Source of the DNA: Neospora caninum Liverpool | Lineage: Eukaryota > Apicomplexa > Conoidasida > Eucoccidiorida > Sarcocystidae | Assembly (NCBI RefSeq): GCF_000208865.1 | Contig: NC_018395.1 | Span: 3,878,606-3,942,605 of the forward strand | Direction: 5' to 3' | DNA: 64,000 bases | Translations under genes and position numbers: made by a program | The notes under the pieces: model-generated | Told to the model about the DNA's origin: nothing | The model's database searches: none | The model's input: the letters and a program-made list of their open reading frames with translations, nothing else | Shown: positions 35,629 through 47,012 of the stretch, one piece after another | Layout: every line of letters begins with the position of its first letter | Numbering within the stretch: position 1 is the first letter of the stretch

Positions 35629-36214
35629 ACTCTCACGAGCTTTTCATGGAAGTCACACCAACAGTCGACGCAGTCAAGGGCAACCGGCATCGAGGACGAG
35701 GCGAGAACAACAGGGGAAGGCAGGACGTTCGCGGCGCGACAGAGAGGGTAGGCGATACGGGAGCCGCTGGGGCTGCGTCGAGAGTTCCGGTGAACATGTG
35801 CAGTTCCCTCAATCTGGCGACATCCGAACCCGAATTGGCGGCACCAAAGAAGACGTGAAAACGCGTGTCCCTGCGGGCCTGAGTCCACTGGAAGGAGGCT
35901 GTGTGAAGAACGTCCAAGTTTTGCCGCCTCGCCAAAGGCCACAAGAGGCAAACCGCGAAGGAAGCAGAATCACAAAGAAGATGGCACGAGGCGGAGACAC
36001 CTCAACGAAATCGTCACGTTTTGTCTCCCAAGCAACTCGTACCTGATTCAGTTCGCCCGCAATGTTACAAGAGGGCCTTTGTCTCGTTCAGAACGTTTTG
36101 GTCTCGCGCTCACGGCGCACATTCCGCATTTGTTTGTTGCATGGATCTATACCTGCAGTTTCGCATGCGTGTGTAGGGCTGTGCGTGCCGGACTGTTTGT
36201 TGTCGCGCGTGTGT

Positions 36215-37402
36215 CTATTTTCTGACGGGATGACGTTTTGTTTGCAAACGTTTTCTGTGAGCTGGAAGTGCAAGGCCCTTACGCGGTCGGAGTGGAGTTG
36301 TTTGTTTCCGGGTAAAGAGATTAGACTCGCCGACGAGTGTTTTTGTCGTGGAATGTCTTTCCGTGTGGGCCAGGAGTGCACGGGGTTTCCTGTCGCGTTG
36401 TCCCTGGCTCTTGCATAGCGTCCATGTCTGCCGTCCATCGGCTGCGACTGTCGCTTTCCCTTCCCACTTTCGCGAGCCCCTGGCATGCCTGATGTGAGAG
36501 AAAAACGTTTTGCTCTCTTGTTCCTCCAATGGTTTCAACGATGCTGTCTCCAACCAGTCTGCCCAAAGACTTGAACCGTGTTCCGAATAGCACCCTGTAG
36601 AGCCTGTTCCCTTCCCCTTTTTTTCGGCATCCCCCCTACTAGTTCCGCCTTCATCCACGGCCGCGGCTGTGTAGCCTCTCATTCCTTCACCCGCCCTCTC
36701 GAGACTCCCAGCAGGCGCTCTCTCGTTTAGGTGGAAGTCTGGTACTTTGTTTCCGCTCCCGTCCACTCCTGCCGCCGCTAGCTCTGTTTGGCCGCGCTCC
36801 AAGGGAAATCGGAGATGGGCCAAGGGGAAAAGAGTCCTAGGCGTTGTGTCAGACTGCGCGAGAGACTGGTCGCGCCGGTCAGGGCCCAAGCACCAGAGTG
36901 AGGGGTACAGGGGGCGTGTCGATTTGAAGGAGAAACTCGTGCAGTCTGAGCGTCGCAGAGGCGTTTCGGAAATCGGTCTTCCCGTTCCCTGGGTCCACGC
37001 AAGTGTTTGGCGCAACGCTGGTCTTCTCGTCGCCATGCTTCCGACGCGTGTGTGGGGCCGGCTCAGCGGCCACCGGAGTTGGAGAAGAGCAGCGCAACCG
37101 CCCGGTTTTGACTCTCTCTTTCTCCAGTTCGGACGCGTCTCCGCTTGAAGCCTCCGCACTGTTTCGACGCGGTTGCTGATCAATGATAATGTGCTGAAGA
37201 ATGCAATTCGCCTCTTCTCGGAGGCGACCGATGCGAATTTGGCTGCTACGGCCATCCCTCGAGGCTCCGGTGCTACCCCGGTCTGCGGAGAGCAGGAAAA
37301 ACGGAGATTCAAAAAAATCAAAACAGCAGACACGTGCAACGGATATTCATTTGCATAAGAAGCTTCACGCAGTTCTGAAACAGCGGACGCCGTAGCTCTC
37401 AA
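36215..37402 (-). other. Unexplained 395-codon open frame between two converging genes
   Basis: A long open frame on the minus strand starts 35 bases past the stop of the 1352-residue gene, in a different frame. It opens on TTG; the first internal ATG begins MAVAAKFASV. The translation is Arg/Ser/Thr-rich with no repeats and no domain I recognise. It could be chance openness in GC-rich 3' UTR, a continuation of the upstream protein through an unseen intron, or an unknown exon. Nothing in the sequence decides this. The rest of the gap (35629-36214 and 37403-37437) shows nothing else. Confidence 0.3.
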
Positions 37403-37437
37403 GCGAGTCGGTTAGCCTGTTGAATTCTAGTTGTGGT

Positions 37438-40400
37438 TCATGCTTTTAAGATACGAACTCGACGATTCGTCTCCCCGTGTTCGCATGCCTTCCGTGGCTC
37501 TAGTGTTCGTGCTGGGAAACCACAGCGCCTTCCCTCTGCACATCGCTCCCAGGCAGCATGTCCGTCGTCCGCTCCGGCATTCCAGCTGTCATGATGTACC
37601 GATAGGTTGTTGGGTTTTCGCCTGCCTTTCGCAACAGTCGGCAGGTGTGAATCTTCACCTGTAGTGCTTTCCTGTTGTCGGTTCGCATCCGGGTGTCTTC
37701 CTGGACTCTTTTCTCCCCCTGCCCCGTCGTCGAAACCTGTTAAGGATCCCGTCAGCTCCATTTGCGGCAGGAGAGCGCGTTCCTCTGTTTCCTCTCGGGG
37801 TAAAGTCCGTCGCGACCTGTCTCTTCTGTTTGTTTCTCCGTCCACCTCTCTTCCTGTTCTCTCTTCCCGCGTTTTGCCCCGGAGATCCAAAGGACGGACG
37901 ACGACTTGCCATGTCTTATCGCGAAAAAACGTAACCCGGCACGCACACCTTCGCCACTCGACTGCACGTACAGCGCCTTGACTGCCTCGCTGGTCCCCTT
38001 TGTTCGCCACTTTCACTCTGGAGTCTTCATCGCTTTCGCCGTTTCTACCGCCCTTCATTCCTTCCTTTCTGCCCACGCAATCCCCGTTCTCTCCCAGCTG
38101 TTCTGTTGTGACATCCAGCGGTTCTCGTCTCCAATGGAGGATATCGGTTACGCCGTAGAAGTGACAGACAGCGGTTGCTTCGCGAGCGGAAGGGCGACGC
38201 AGGTTTGCGTCTTCCTCCCCGCTTGAGTCATGGACTTTGTCTGAAGAACTCAACTGGAGCTGAGAGACGGCCGCTCGAGGATCCGCCGCTGCAGAAGAGG
38301 AAGTGCAGGACTTCCTCGTAGAAGGCGCGACTCCGGGCGGAGAAGAATTAGTTCCAAAAGTCGGTGACGCGAATTCTTCGAGATTCACAGAGCGGATGAG
38401 CCGTGGATGACGGCGAAGGAAGTGCCCCTCATCGTCGCTGTCGGAAGACGATGAGCTAGGGAGCGAAGACTGCGAAGAGGAGGAACAGGAAATGAGTTCC
38501 GTGCTTGGACCTGGTCCGCTATCTCGACTCCTCGATCTGCGCATCAGGCTATTCGCTTGAACCCTCTCTGGCATACCCCGCGACGAAAAGGCTCTGAACT
38601 CTGGATCCTCAGGCGGTCCGCCGGCACTCGCTCTGGAAACTGAAAATCTGTTGATGGTTCTTTCCTTCTCTTTCGCTTGCGTCCCAGCGCCACACATGTA
38701 CCGGGAAGGGAGTGGCCACATGCGAGCGACTGTCCACGTCTCCCTGTTGTGTCTGTTACTTTCGCGGTCTTGTGTGAGCGCGTTGTCTTGGGCATGTGTG
38801 CTTGCTGCATCCGCGGAAGAGGGCGACCGATCCGTTTGTCCAGATTCAACAGACACCGAGCCTGACAAGTCTGAGGAAGGGTCTTTCTGCCGCGCGCTCG
38901 ACCAGATGTGTGCCGGGCCTCCTCCAGCTGGGGGAGGCTGTTTCCTTTTTCCCGGGGCGATCGACGTTCCAGCGACGACAGGCGTCTTCTCGCTTCGGTT
39001 CAGGAAATCAGCGACATCCAGCAGGCTCTCGCAGCTCTCCCGTGTTCGAGGCGTCATCCAGGAGTCACGTCGGCCTGGACGTCGCTGGCCATTTGTTCGG
39101 TCCAAACTGCTGCGGTTGACACCCGAGTAACTCCTGGTAAAATGGATAGAATGCTTGCTTCTTTCGCTGGGACTCTTTTTCGCGCAAAAAAGAATAGCAC
39201 TAGTCGTTTTCCTCGGACAGCTACTGGGAACACGATTGGATGTGCCAGGAGGGGTACCGCCCTGGGTTGAGGTGTCTCCACGAGCGACGGGTGCGCTGTG
39301 GCGCTCGCCAGGAGAGTTCGAACGATTAGGATTGGAAGTTTCTTTGTTATGCAGCATATGTTCGGTACGGCTGTGAGGAGCACGCACAGTAGTACCACAC
39401 TTGTCCTGCAAGTCAGTCGCGCAGTCGTTCCCTGAAGCGGTGTTGGTGCAACTGCTGTTCGCCTCCAGTGCGACCCCCGTTTCTGTGGTATTAGCCGGGG
39501 AGAGGTGACGAGGGAACTTGCCTTCGCTTCGACTCTCTCCTCCAACGGAAGGCACGCCTTTTCTCCGATTCAGTTCACATCGCGATGAGGCAGGCAGACA
39601 GCGGCCGGCGGCTCTGCCTGCAGCCGAGGCTAGCCGCTTCAACGAGTCCACACACTCCTCGCCCATCGCTTCACTCCTATGGAAAGAAGTCGGAAGTGCC
39701 AACGAACCGTTTTTTCTAGGTGAGCACGTGTTGACGGAAACACCGTCTCGGGATTGAAACCCAGGGATGCAAGAAGATGACGAGGACGAAGCAGGGCGCG
39801 CCGGAAGAAGATCCGAAGACTCGGAGAAGGCAGGAGACGAACAGACATGACCAAATGGCGAAAGGGGACCGCTGGAGAAAAATGGCGGCCGTGCCACGGT
39901 GAGCCAGACCTCTGGTCGCTCTGTGCCGGCCTCTGTGTCTTGGCGTGTTTCGGGAAACTCGGCGTTGCTTTGGAGAATTGACGCATTCTGATAAGAAGCT
40001 GGAGAGGCGCAACGGGACTGGGAAGAGGAACATTGGATAAGTTCGTCAGATGCGTCTCTTCTCATCGGACTTCCATTTTCGTTTTCTGATTTTCCCGGAA
40101 GGTTTTCAGGACAGTCATAGCACTCGGCCGACACCAAAACAGTTGCAGCGGGCAAGTCGAGGTTGTCCAGATTCCCTTCCTCGTTTGATCCCCCTCTTTG
40201 AGCGGCAGACGTGGACGAAGGAAGAGGAGCAACACGAGACAGCAAAGCGGTGGTTGCACCAAGTGCCGATGCAGCGTCGTCTCCACTTTCGTGGTAGGTA
40301 GGTGAGAAGGAATGTGACGGAGACAATGGGCTGTCGACGGGGTTCTTCTTTGAAGGTGATAAAACTGCAGACGAGTCAGGAAACGTCTGCCGTTTGGCTC

Positions 40401-41496
40401 TTCTTTGCGTGTCCCTCCATGCCAGAGTGTCTAAAGTCGAGAGAGTTGACGAACAGGAAGACCGTATTCCTGAGGCTACAACAAAGGAACAGGAATCCCC
40501 GTCAGCGGGTTTACTGAAGTTCGGTTCCTCGTCAAGTGGTGTCTCTCCGTTTCCGCTCACGAGATGGATATGTTCCTTCAAACGCGCCACTCTTTTATTC
40601 GTTTGCGAGTGATGAGAATACTCTGCATCTTTGGTTTCTCTGTCCAATTCCCCATTTTCTCTCTCTTCCAGTCTTTTCTGCTGAGTTGATGCACGGCGCG
40701 CCATGTGTTTCTGCTGCCTTTGTTTTAGGCGACTAAATACCTCTTGAAAATATTGCTTCACCCGCACTTCCGCTTTTTCGGTCCCTTCTACGATGGACAC
40801 CGCCTCTTGCAGCTGCGTTTCTGCGGTTTGGAAGTCTTCAAGGAAACTGTGTATCTGTGCGAGGTCGTGGAGACCAGCTGCCAGTAGCATCACGTGCCGA
40901 TGATGGTAATCTCTTTTTGTTCCCGTTTTGCCGGGATCCGGCGAGGACGGGGGGGATCGAGACGATGACGACTCTCTGTTACTGCGAGAGGAAGGAGACG
41001 GAGAAGAGGAGCTCGAAGGAGATGATGTCGAAGAAGAACCGGACACCTCGTCGGCTTGTGCATCAGTGCATATGTGTCTCATTCTTCTGGATAGGCGCGA
41101 GTTGCGCTCGCGAGACGCTCTTGACCGTCTCACGTTTCTGCCACTTGCGCTGTTCAAGTCATTGGACGGCCCGTGTGACACAGGAGTAGCCGTCCGGAGG
41201 ATACGGTGCCGTAGAATTTGAATAGCGGCTTCATGGTGGGTAATCGCTTCTACGAATCGACGCATTGAAGTGTATTTCTTGGCAATGCGCCTGTGTAAAA
41301 ACGCGAGAGCACTTTGCTTTTCTAGAGAGGGCGACGCGTCTGAGTCATGATCGTATTTCGCTCGAAACCGCTGTAAAACCTCCAGAAGCTCCTCAACTTC
41401 CTCATCCTCTTTTTCCGAGCTCCCACCGTTTTTCAAGCAACTTGAAAACAACATTTTCGCTGACGAGGACTCTTTCCCAGGAGAAGCAATCTCCAT
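37438..41496 (-). CDS. Unrecognised intronless 1352-residue protein with TPR-like helices
   Basis: I do not recognise this protein. It is a single open frame from ATG (MEIASPGKESS) to the stop, without introns, unusual among its split neighbours. Residues ~35-90 and ~185-250 are helical and resemble TPR hairpins: RRFVEAITHHEAAIQILRH and LAQIHSFLEDFQTAETQLQEA. About 90 residues of Ser/Arg-rich sequence separate them. A Lys/Arg-rich helix follows (VFSRLKQRQQKHMARR). The remaining ~1000 residues are polar and Ser-rich, probably disordered. A short ordered-looking part near the C-terminus contains CACRVTFFRDKTWQVVVRPL. There is no signal peptide and no membrane segment. A scaffold or adaptor role is only a guess from the helices and disorder. 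The frame, start and length are clear; the function is unknown. Confidence 0.8.
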   Translation of the reverse strand: MEIASPGKESSSAKMLFSSCLKNGGSSEKEDEEVEELLEVLQRFRAKYDHDSDASPSLEKQSALAFLHRRIAKKYTSMRRFVEAITHHEAAIQILRHRILRTATPVSHGPSNDLNSASGRNVRRSRASRERNSRLSRRMRHICTDAQADEVSGSSSTSSPSSSSSPSPSSRSNRESSSSRSPPSSPDPGKTGTKRDYHHRHVMLLAAGLHDLAQIHSFLEDFQTAETQLQEAVSIVEGTEKAEVRVKQYFQEVFSRLKQRQQKHMARRASTQQKRLEERENGELDRETKDAEYSHHSQTNKRVARLKEHIHLVSGNGETPLDEEPNFSKPADGDSCSFVVASGIRSSCSSTLSTLDTLAWRDTQRRAKRQTFPDSSAVLSPSKKNPVDSPLSPSHSFSPTYHESGDDAASALGATTALLSRVAPLPSSTSAAQRGGSNEEGNLDNLDLPAATVLVSAECYDCPENLPGKSENENGSPMRRDASDELIQCSSSQSRCASPASYQNASILQSNAEFPETRQDTEAGTERPEVWLTVARPPFFSSGPLSPFGHVCSSPAFSESSDLLPARPASSSSSSCIPGFQSRDGVSVNTCSPRKNGSLALPTSFHRSEAMGEECVDSLKRLASAAGRAAGRCLPASSRCELNRRKGVPSVGGESRSEGKFPRHLSPANTTETGVALEANSSCTNTASGNDCATDLQDKCGTTVRAPHSRTEHMLHNKETSNPNRSNSPGERHSAPVARGDTSTQGGTPPGTSNRVPSSCPRKTTSAILFCAKKSPSERSKHSIHFTRSYSGVNRSSLDRTNGQRRPGRRDSWMTPRTRESCESLLDVADFLNRSEKTPVVAGTSIAPGKRKQPPPAGGGPAHIWSSARQKDPSSDLSGSVSVESGQTDRSPSSADAASTHAQDNALTQDRESNRHNRETWTVARMWPLPSRYMCGAGTQAKEKERTINRFSVSRASAGGPPEDPEFRAFSSRGMPERVQANSLMRRSRSRDSGPGPSTELISCSSSSQSSLPSSSSSDSDDEGHFLRRHPRLIRSVNLEEFASPTFGTNSSPPGVAPSTRKSCTSSSAAADPRAAVSQLQLSSSDKVHDSSGEEDANLRRPSAREATAVCHFYGVTDILHWRREPLDVTTEQLGENGDCVGRKEGMKGGRNGESDEDSRVKVANKGDQRGSQGAVRAVEWRRCACRVTFFRDKTWQVVVRPLDLRGKTREERTGREVDGETNRRDRSRRTLPREETEERALLPQMELTGSLTGFDDGAGGEKSPGRHPDANRQQESTTGEDSHLPTVAKGRRKPNNLSVHHDSWNAGADDGHAAWERCAEGRRCGFPARTLEPRKACEHGETNRRVRILKA

Positions 41497-44400
41497 TGTC
41501 TTGTTTCAAAGTCTCTGTTGTGCGGGGCAAATTCGAGCCGCCCGTGGCTTTCAGCTATGGTGTGCTCTTTTGGGGTGTGGCCGGGAGGCAGAATCGGCCC
41601 AAACGGTTGTGTCCTGTGGTTGTCGTTCCTCCTGCGCATGTCATCAGATGTAATGCGTCCACATTCTACGTGTATAAGCCCCCAAACTGGGTTTTCCACG
41701 TTTCACTCATCCAAAACCTCGAGTTCACTTTCCGTCCTTGGAAGAAGGTGCTGTGTACGTTTCGTCAGCACAGCCAAACAATTGGATTCAAAACACGACC
41801 AGCCGTCTAAGAGTTAGCTGATAAAGTCGCCTTTTGTCTCAGCGGCATTATCATTCTAATTACCCAGCAATGGAAGATCTACGGGGACGGCTGAGGTATT
41901 CCACAGGCCTCCAAAGTGCACGGAAATCGACAGTTAAAAGCGTCTCGGTGTACACATTCCTTTGACGCATGCCACTGCTCATGTGGGGCCCATTCTGGCA
42001 AATTGGGAGTTGCGACAAGCCGAGCGAAAAAGAGCATGTTGGAAAGCGACCATCTACCTTTCCATTCGGAACTCGTTTGCCTTTGTTTCCTTCAAACCTC
42101 TGTCGCCCTCTTTCATCGTCGACGCTCGGCGTCTCTTCTTTCTGATGTACAGGTATGTGTAAGGTGTGTGATATGACTGGTAGAACTAAATCGAGAGAAT
42201 TACTCATTTTCAGATTCGGTTGCGCCCACAAGTTGGATGGATGGAGTGCTGGGGCAGGCATGGCCAGGTCTATACAGTTTTTGGGGGGTGACTGACGCAG
42301 TTGTGTATGCCGACGTGGCGCCACTCCTGACATCGCGTATGCTGGCCTTGACCCTTTTTGGAATGTAGGTTTCTACAGCGCCGTATGGTCCTCATCCTCA
42401 TTTTCTGGACCGTCGAGATTCGTGAATGCGCGGTGAACTCCGGAATACGTCGCACAAAACAGAATGACGTGTCTAGAGGCAGAACTTGATTGAAACCGCA
42501 AAGACCACACACCAGAGGCATGGAATGCTCCCCCCTTCGTAGGTCACCATTCGACCCCCTGCAATAGAGCACATCTAAAACTGTGTTTTGTGTGCCGCTT
42601 TCGCAGTTCTGTTACATTTAAACTTCTTAATGACAGATCGAAACAAGGATCGATTGTGGTCTTTCTTTACAGCCGTTTGCCTGTAGCAGCGATTTTGAGA
42701 TAGGAGGCTTTTTTCACTGTTCCGCGGAAAAGTGCTTCGATACTCATCGAGGTCTGGAGTAGACAACACCATCTGTTATTCATTCGGATCTCAGTGTCCC
42801 TTTACCCTTTGCTGGCTACAGTAGGAACAGCAGGGGTTGAATATTATTACACGAACAGCGCCATGACAAGCGCGACAACGGAACAGGGTGTACGGCCTCC
42901 ATGCACTTGTCAACAGCTCCGGACGTCTCTCGTTCAGGTCGTGATAATCCGGTTTCTGTCTCATTCGAGTCCTTAAAAATAAAACGTGCCTTGGATCTTC
43001 AACATGCTCTTACCCCTTCCGGAAGTCTATGGGAAGTCTGTAATTTCACGCTCGCAGCAACGCTCCTAGGGCGTGCGCTCGGCGACTACCGAGACCTTTT
43101 AAACCGAGAAAACTCGATGCAAAAACCAGGTTTCTCGGATATTGTTAGGACGTACCTTGACGTACTATGCAGAAACAAATTGTTACATGTTTAGGCATTA
43201 CATTATTTGAAGAGCGACTTAACTTGGTTTAAGGATTCATGGAAGCCAAAACAAATAGTGTCGTTGAAAGACAAGCAAACTGGTCCATGATCACGCCTCG
43301 AACTTTCCTTCTGTAGCATTCCACTACGGTGTTGTGTCTGTTGGTGCGCTTATGTCATATCTGTTATTTGGCTTTGGAGAATGGAGAAACGAGTTCCCTC
43401 ACGAGGTCCGAGTAACACCTATCGTTCCTCGTACAGGATAGTTGATGTGCCCATCCCGGTAAAAGTAGCGAAAAGAAAAATCATGGAGAGATGCTGGTGG
43501 TGACTAGAGTCTACATAATGTCTCCGAATAGGATAACTCTCCACTGGACCTCACAACGTGAAACACAGGTTCAACTTCTCACAGCACATCCTACCTCCCC
43601 AAAATTTTGAAGAGTCCTGTTACTGAAGCCCCTTCTAAAACAGTAATGCGTCTGACAGTATATCCACATGTTTTTTTTCCGAGAATGTGGAGTTTCGCAG
43701 TTTCAGTGGAGACGATTCAATGCGTCTGGCCTTAACAGGTGCAGTGATATTCTCGCGAAGAAGCATCATGTGTGGGAACGGTTGAGAAATTAACTGCGGT
43801 CACTTTCGCGGCGCGTCACTGCGGCGTTGACCACCAGATGGAGACATAACAAGCGGCAAACCGTTCAGATTGTCGGCGGCCTCGTGTGTCATGCAGCAGC
43901 AACATAGAGTTGCCACACCCGCTCCCCCACACCGTCTTACTAAAGTTTCCTGGTTCAGCGGCAGCCATATATATGAGTGTGTTTCGAATCTCTGGCGGAG
44001 TATAACAGTGACCCGTGGAGCGTTGAGACAGAACGAAGTAAATCAATCGTTTCTATGAATTATGTTAGTCCAGAACGGTTTCCCTGCTACGCGTAGACTG
44101 AGGCGCGAGAAAGCTGCCAGGTCATACCTCGTGGAGTCGCGGAACTTGTTCTGACAACGCCGTATCTTGCCAGAAACGTACAACGCTGTTGTGGAGCACC
44201 ACTTCTTATCCGCATTCATGTTTCTTCCCTGGAACCATAGTTACTTATCGTGCACTACTCAGTCATGATGTCAGGGCACGAAACTCTAACAAATAACATA
44301 TATGCCGTAACATAGAACACAGAAAGAAACAGAAAAAAAGTTAACAGCAGCTTCCGGTGTATCAGGCGACTATAGAATAACTGATGCAGCCCTCTCTTTT

Positions 44401-47012
44401 CCCGACGTTTACGTCAGACACAATGTGCAGTGCTCTCAGAGCTGCTGGAGTGGATGACTGCACTCACGGTATATTTGAAGTAATGGCCGACTGCCTGTTG
44501 TGCGGCACAGCTTCGGCGCCCTACATTATACCGCGTAAGAGTGACTCACGCTATTTGCTTCGTGCTTACCACCAGGGGCTAGGCCATCAGCGTCTGCTAC
44601 CATGCTCTTTTGTTTGCCTTTCACTCATGAAACATTGCAAAAATCGTTTTCTACTCCCTGACTATGCGCCTCGCGATCCCTTGCCACAGCATACACATCT
44701 ACATTTACTGCATGTCTGTCTTGGTCCACACTATGATCGTATTTTAGAGGTCATAATTTCTCCAAGCAGATTGCGCCGGTGGAACATCATGAGCGTATTT
44801 GCCACTCATAGAGGGAGAGGCAATTATATAGTTTTGTGGATTGAAATATAAGAGGGTGACCGCTTGAAACGTGGTTACCTCTGTCATCTGATCGACAAGC
44901 CATCGACGGCCTTTTCCTGCGTGACGCGCCCTTGAGAGAGGAAACCGCGGCACACGACATACCGTGTGGTTTGAGAACGACGACACAATTAACCCAAAAA
45001 GCAGCTCGTGCTGTCTTTTCATGCGTGCGAGCCAAAAAGTCCGGTCGCTGAGAAAGTCGTCCCTCTGGATTTCCCTCTGTACACTACCATGGGTGAAATT
45101 ACACGTAAAATGTTGGTTTACGCGTTTTTTTCTCTTGTCCAATATCCTCCGCGGTGCTATGTATGCCACTGGTCTCCGTACTCTCGGTCGAGCGAATTTG
45201 TTTCGTTCTCGGCGTCTTGGTTGTAAACATTGCTAAGGTGCTCTAAGGTAAAACAGCTCTCCAGTATGGCACATTTCAGCGAAGAACACATCACGCTTCC
45301 GTCTGATCAACAGGTAACGTTCTTCTCGATATGATACCTGGCAGACTATGAGCAGTTTGTTTTCGGTCGTCGAAAAACACAAAAAAAGTTGTCTACCCTT
45401 TATATTCGTTACTGCCTCTCCGCCATTTGGTTTTTGTGTGTGTCCCACTCTTGTCCGTTGAAGTACAAGAGGGAGGTCATCTTAAGAGCCTTTTCCGCGT
45501 AGTGAGACTTCTTCATTTCTCACAGCAAAGGACGGAGTCCATGAAAAGTTTCTTCGTTTTTGAGAGAGAAAACTCTAAGTTGATGTTGGTTCAGGCAGAG
45601 TGTGCATCGCGCCTTTATGAGATCGCGGTGTTTCCTAGGTTTTCTTTGCCCTGTCTAATTGATTCCCTCCCCAACCTGATGGCAGTCGGACTGTAAGCGC
45701 AAAGCATCCGTGCAACGGAAAGTGTTTTCGACGTGTTTTGTGAAAGCTTTCCATAAAACGGCAACCTCGAAAAGGTCCACCGCTCCGTCCCTTCCCCCTC
45801 CTGTTGCTCGCCTTCCACCACTCACACGGGGTGTTTGATATGTATACAGAGGTACTTATAATGCTACGTACATCTCTAAAGAATTTATTAGTGGAAGGGA
45901 TTTGAAATGCATTTTCCTCTGCTGTTTTGTTTCCCCCCGACGCCGCCGCCCGTATGCGTGCGCCGATGGTATGGGAGCCCAGTACAGTTGAAGGAATTCC
46001 AGACAGGTTTCTCAGAGGTGTACCACATTCAGGTCCTGTGTCGAGTAAGGGGATAAGGTACTTCGTGTTCTTCCGCCGAGCGGAGAAGCAGAAATTGGAG
46101 TGAGAGCAAGTTTGCCTTTTTCCCTTTCGTCAGAGTGTCAGTTTCTTTTGCCTGTCGCCAACTTTGTTCGTTCACTGTGAAGACCAAGAACCGGTTTGCC
46201 TGCATCTCTCTATAGAGATCCTCGTACCAGTTCCTTCTCTGTGCTCTCTGATGAGCGGATGTTTCTAAAGGGTCTCTTACCCAGTAATATGCTAAACGGC
46301 TACAAACCGGGAGAGACGGAACTCGAGCAACGGCGAAAGTCCGCCTCTACCGCACGAGATGGCCTCTCGAGTGATCGGCCTCAGAACAGGCTTCGGCTGT
46401 CCTCAGCTTCCTCAGGTGTTCACCTGGTCCTCTATTCCGTTGTTGTTCTCCGGCGATTCGATTCCCCTGTGCTCCTGCATCCCTCATCGGCAAGCAATAC
46501 TGTGTCTTCACTGCAGGTTTCGTACCACCTCTCATGCCACTAAACTCGAGTATCCTTCCTGCACTAACGAGATCCGTCCGTCCCTTTCCCTTTTCATTCT
46601 GGCGAATGTTGAAGCATATCGTTTTCAGCTGACCAAGCACATCACTGAAATGAATGTTTTGCTTTTTTAGTATTTGCTAGGACGCCTTCGCCTCGCGAGA
46701 ACGAGACACAACTGTATGTGCGTTATTGCGCTTGGTTCGTCTAGCCCCTGCTCTGCCGGCATTTTTTCTTCTCTTCCTGCTCGGCCTCCGGACCGTGAGG
46801 TGATTGCCTTCCTTTTCCCATTTCCAATGTTGCAACAATGAGGCCGCGTACCACAGTGCCGAAAAGGATTGACCGATGAACATCATCAAACGAAGCATCT
46901 GTGTTGGCACCGTTGAGGCTCCAACTGTCCAATGTCTTGGCCGTTTTCGAAACTGATTTCCCTTTTCCACCTCCCCTACCAAACTCGAACAGACGAAGAC
47001 CAAGGCGTGAGC
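41497..47012. promoter_or_regulatory. Large divergent gap between the TPR-like gene and the PP2C gene
   Basis: This 5.5 kb gap is visibly less GC-rich and less strand-skewed than the rest of the window, and has no (TA)n tracts. The longest ATG frame is 155 codons at 44384-44851 plus, with no domain; an overlapping 141-codon minus frame at 44744-45169 is equally featureless. I saw no tRNA-like cloverleaf and no recognisable mitochondrial fragment. It may hold two long leaders, upstream non-coding exons of PP2C, or a non-coding RNA. None can be shown here. Confidence 0.4.

Noticed and set aside
42300..46900. Possible mitochondrial DNA fragment in the nuclear genome
   Set aside because: Such insertions are common in Toxoplasma, but I could not recognise cob, cox1 or mitochondrial rRNA pieces by eye.
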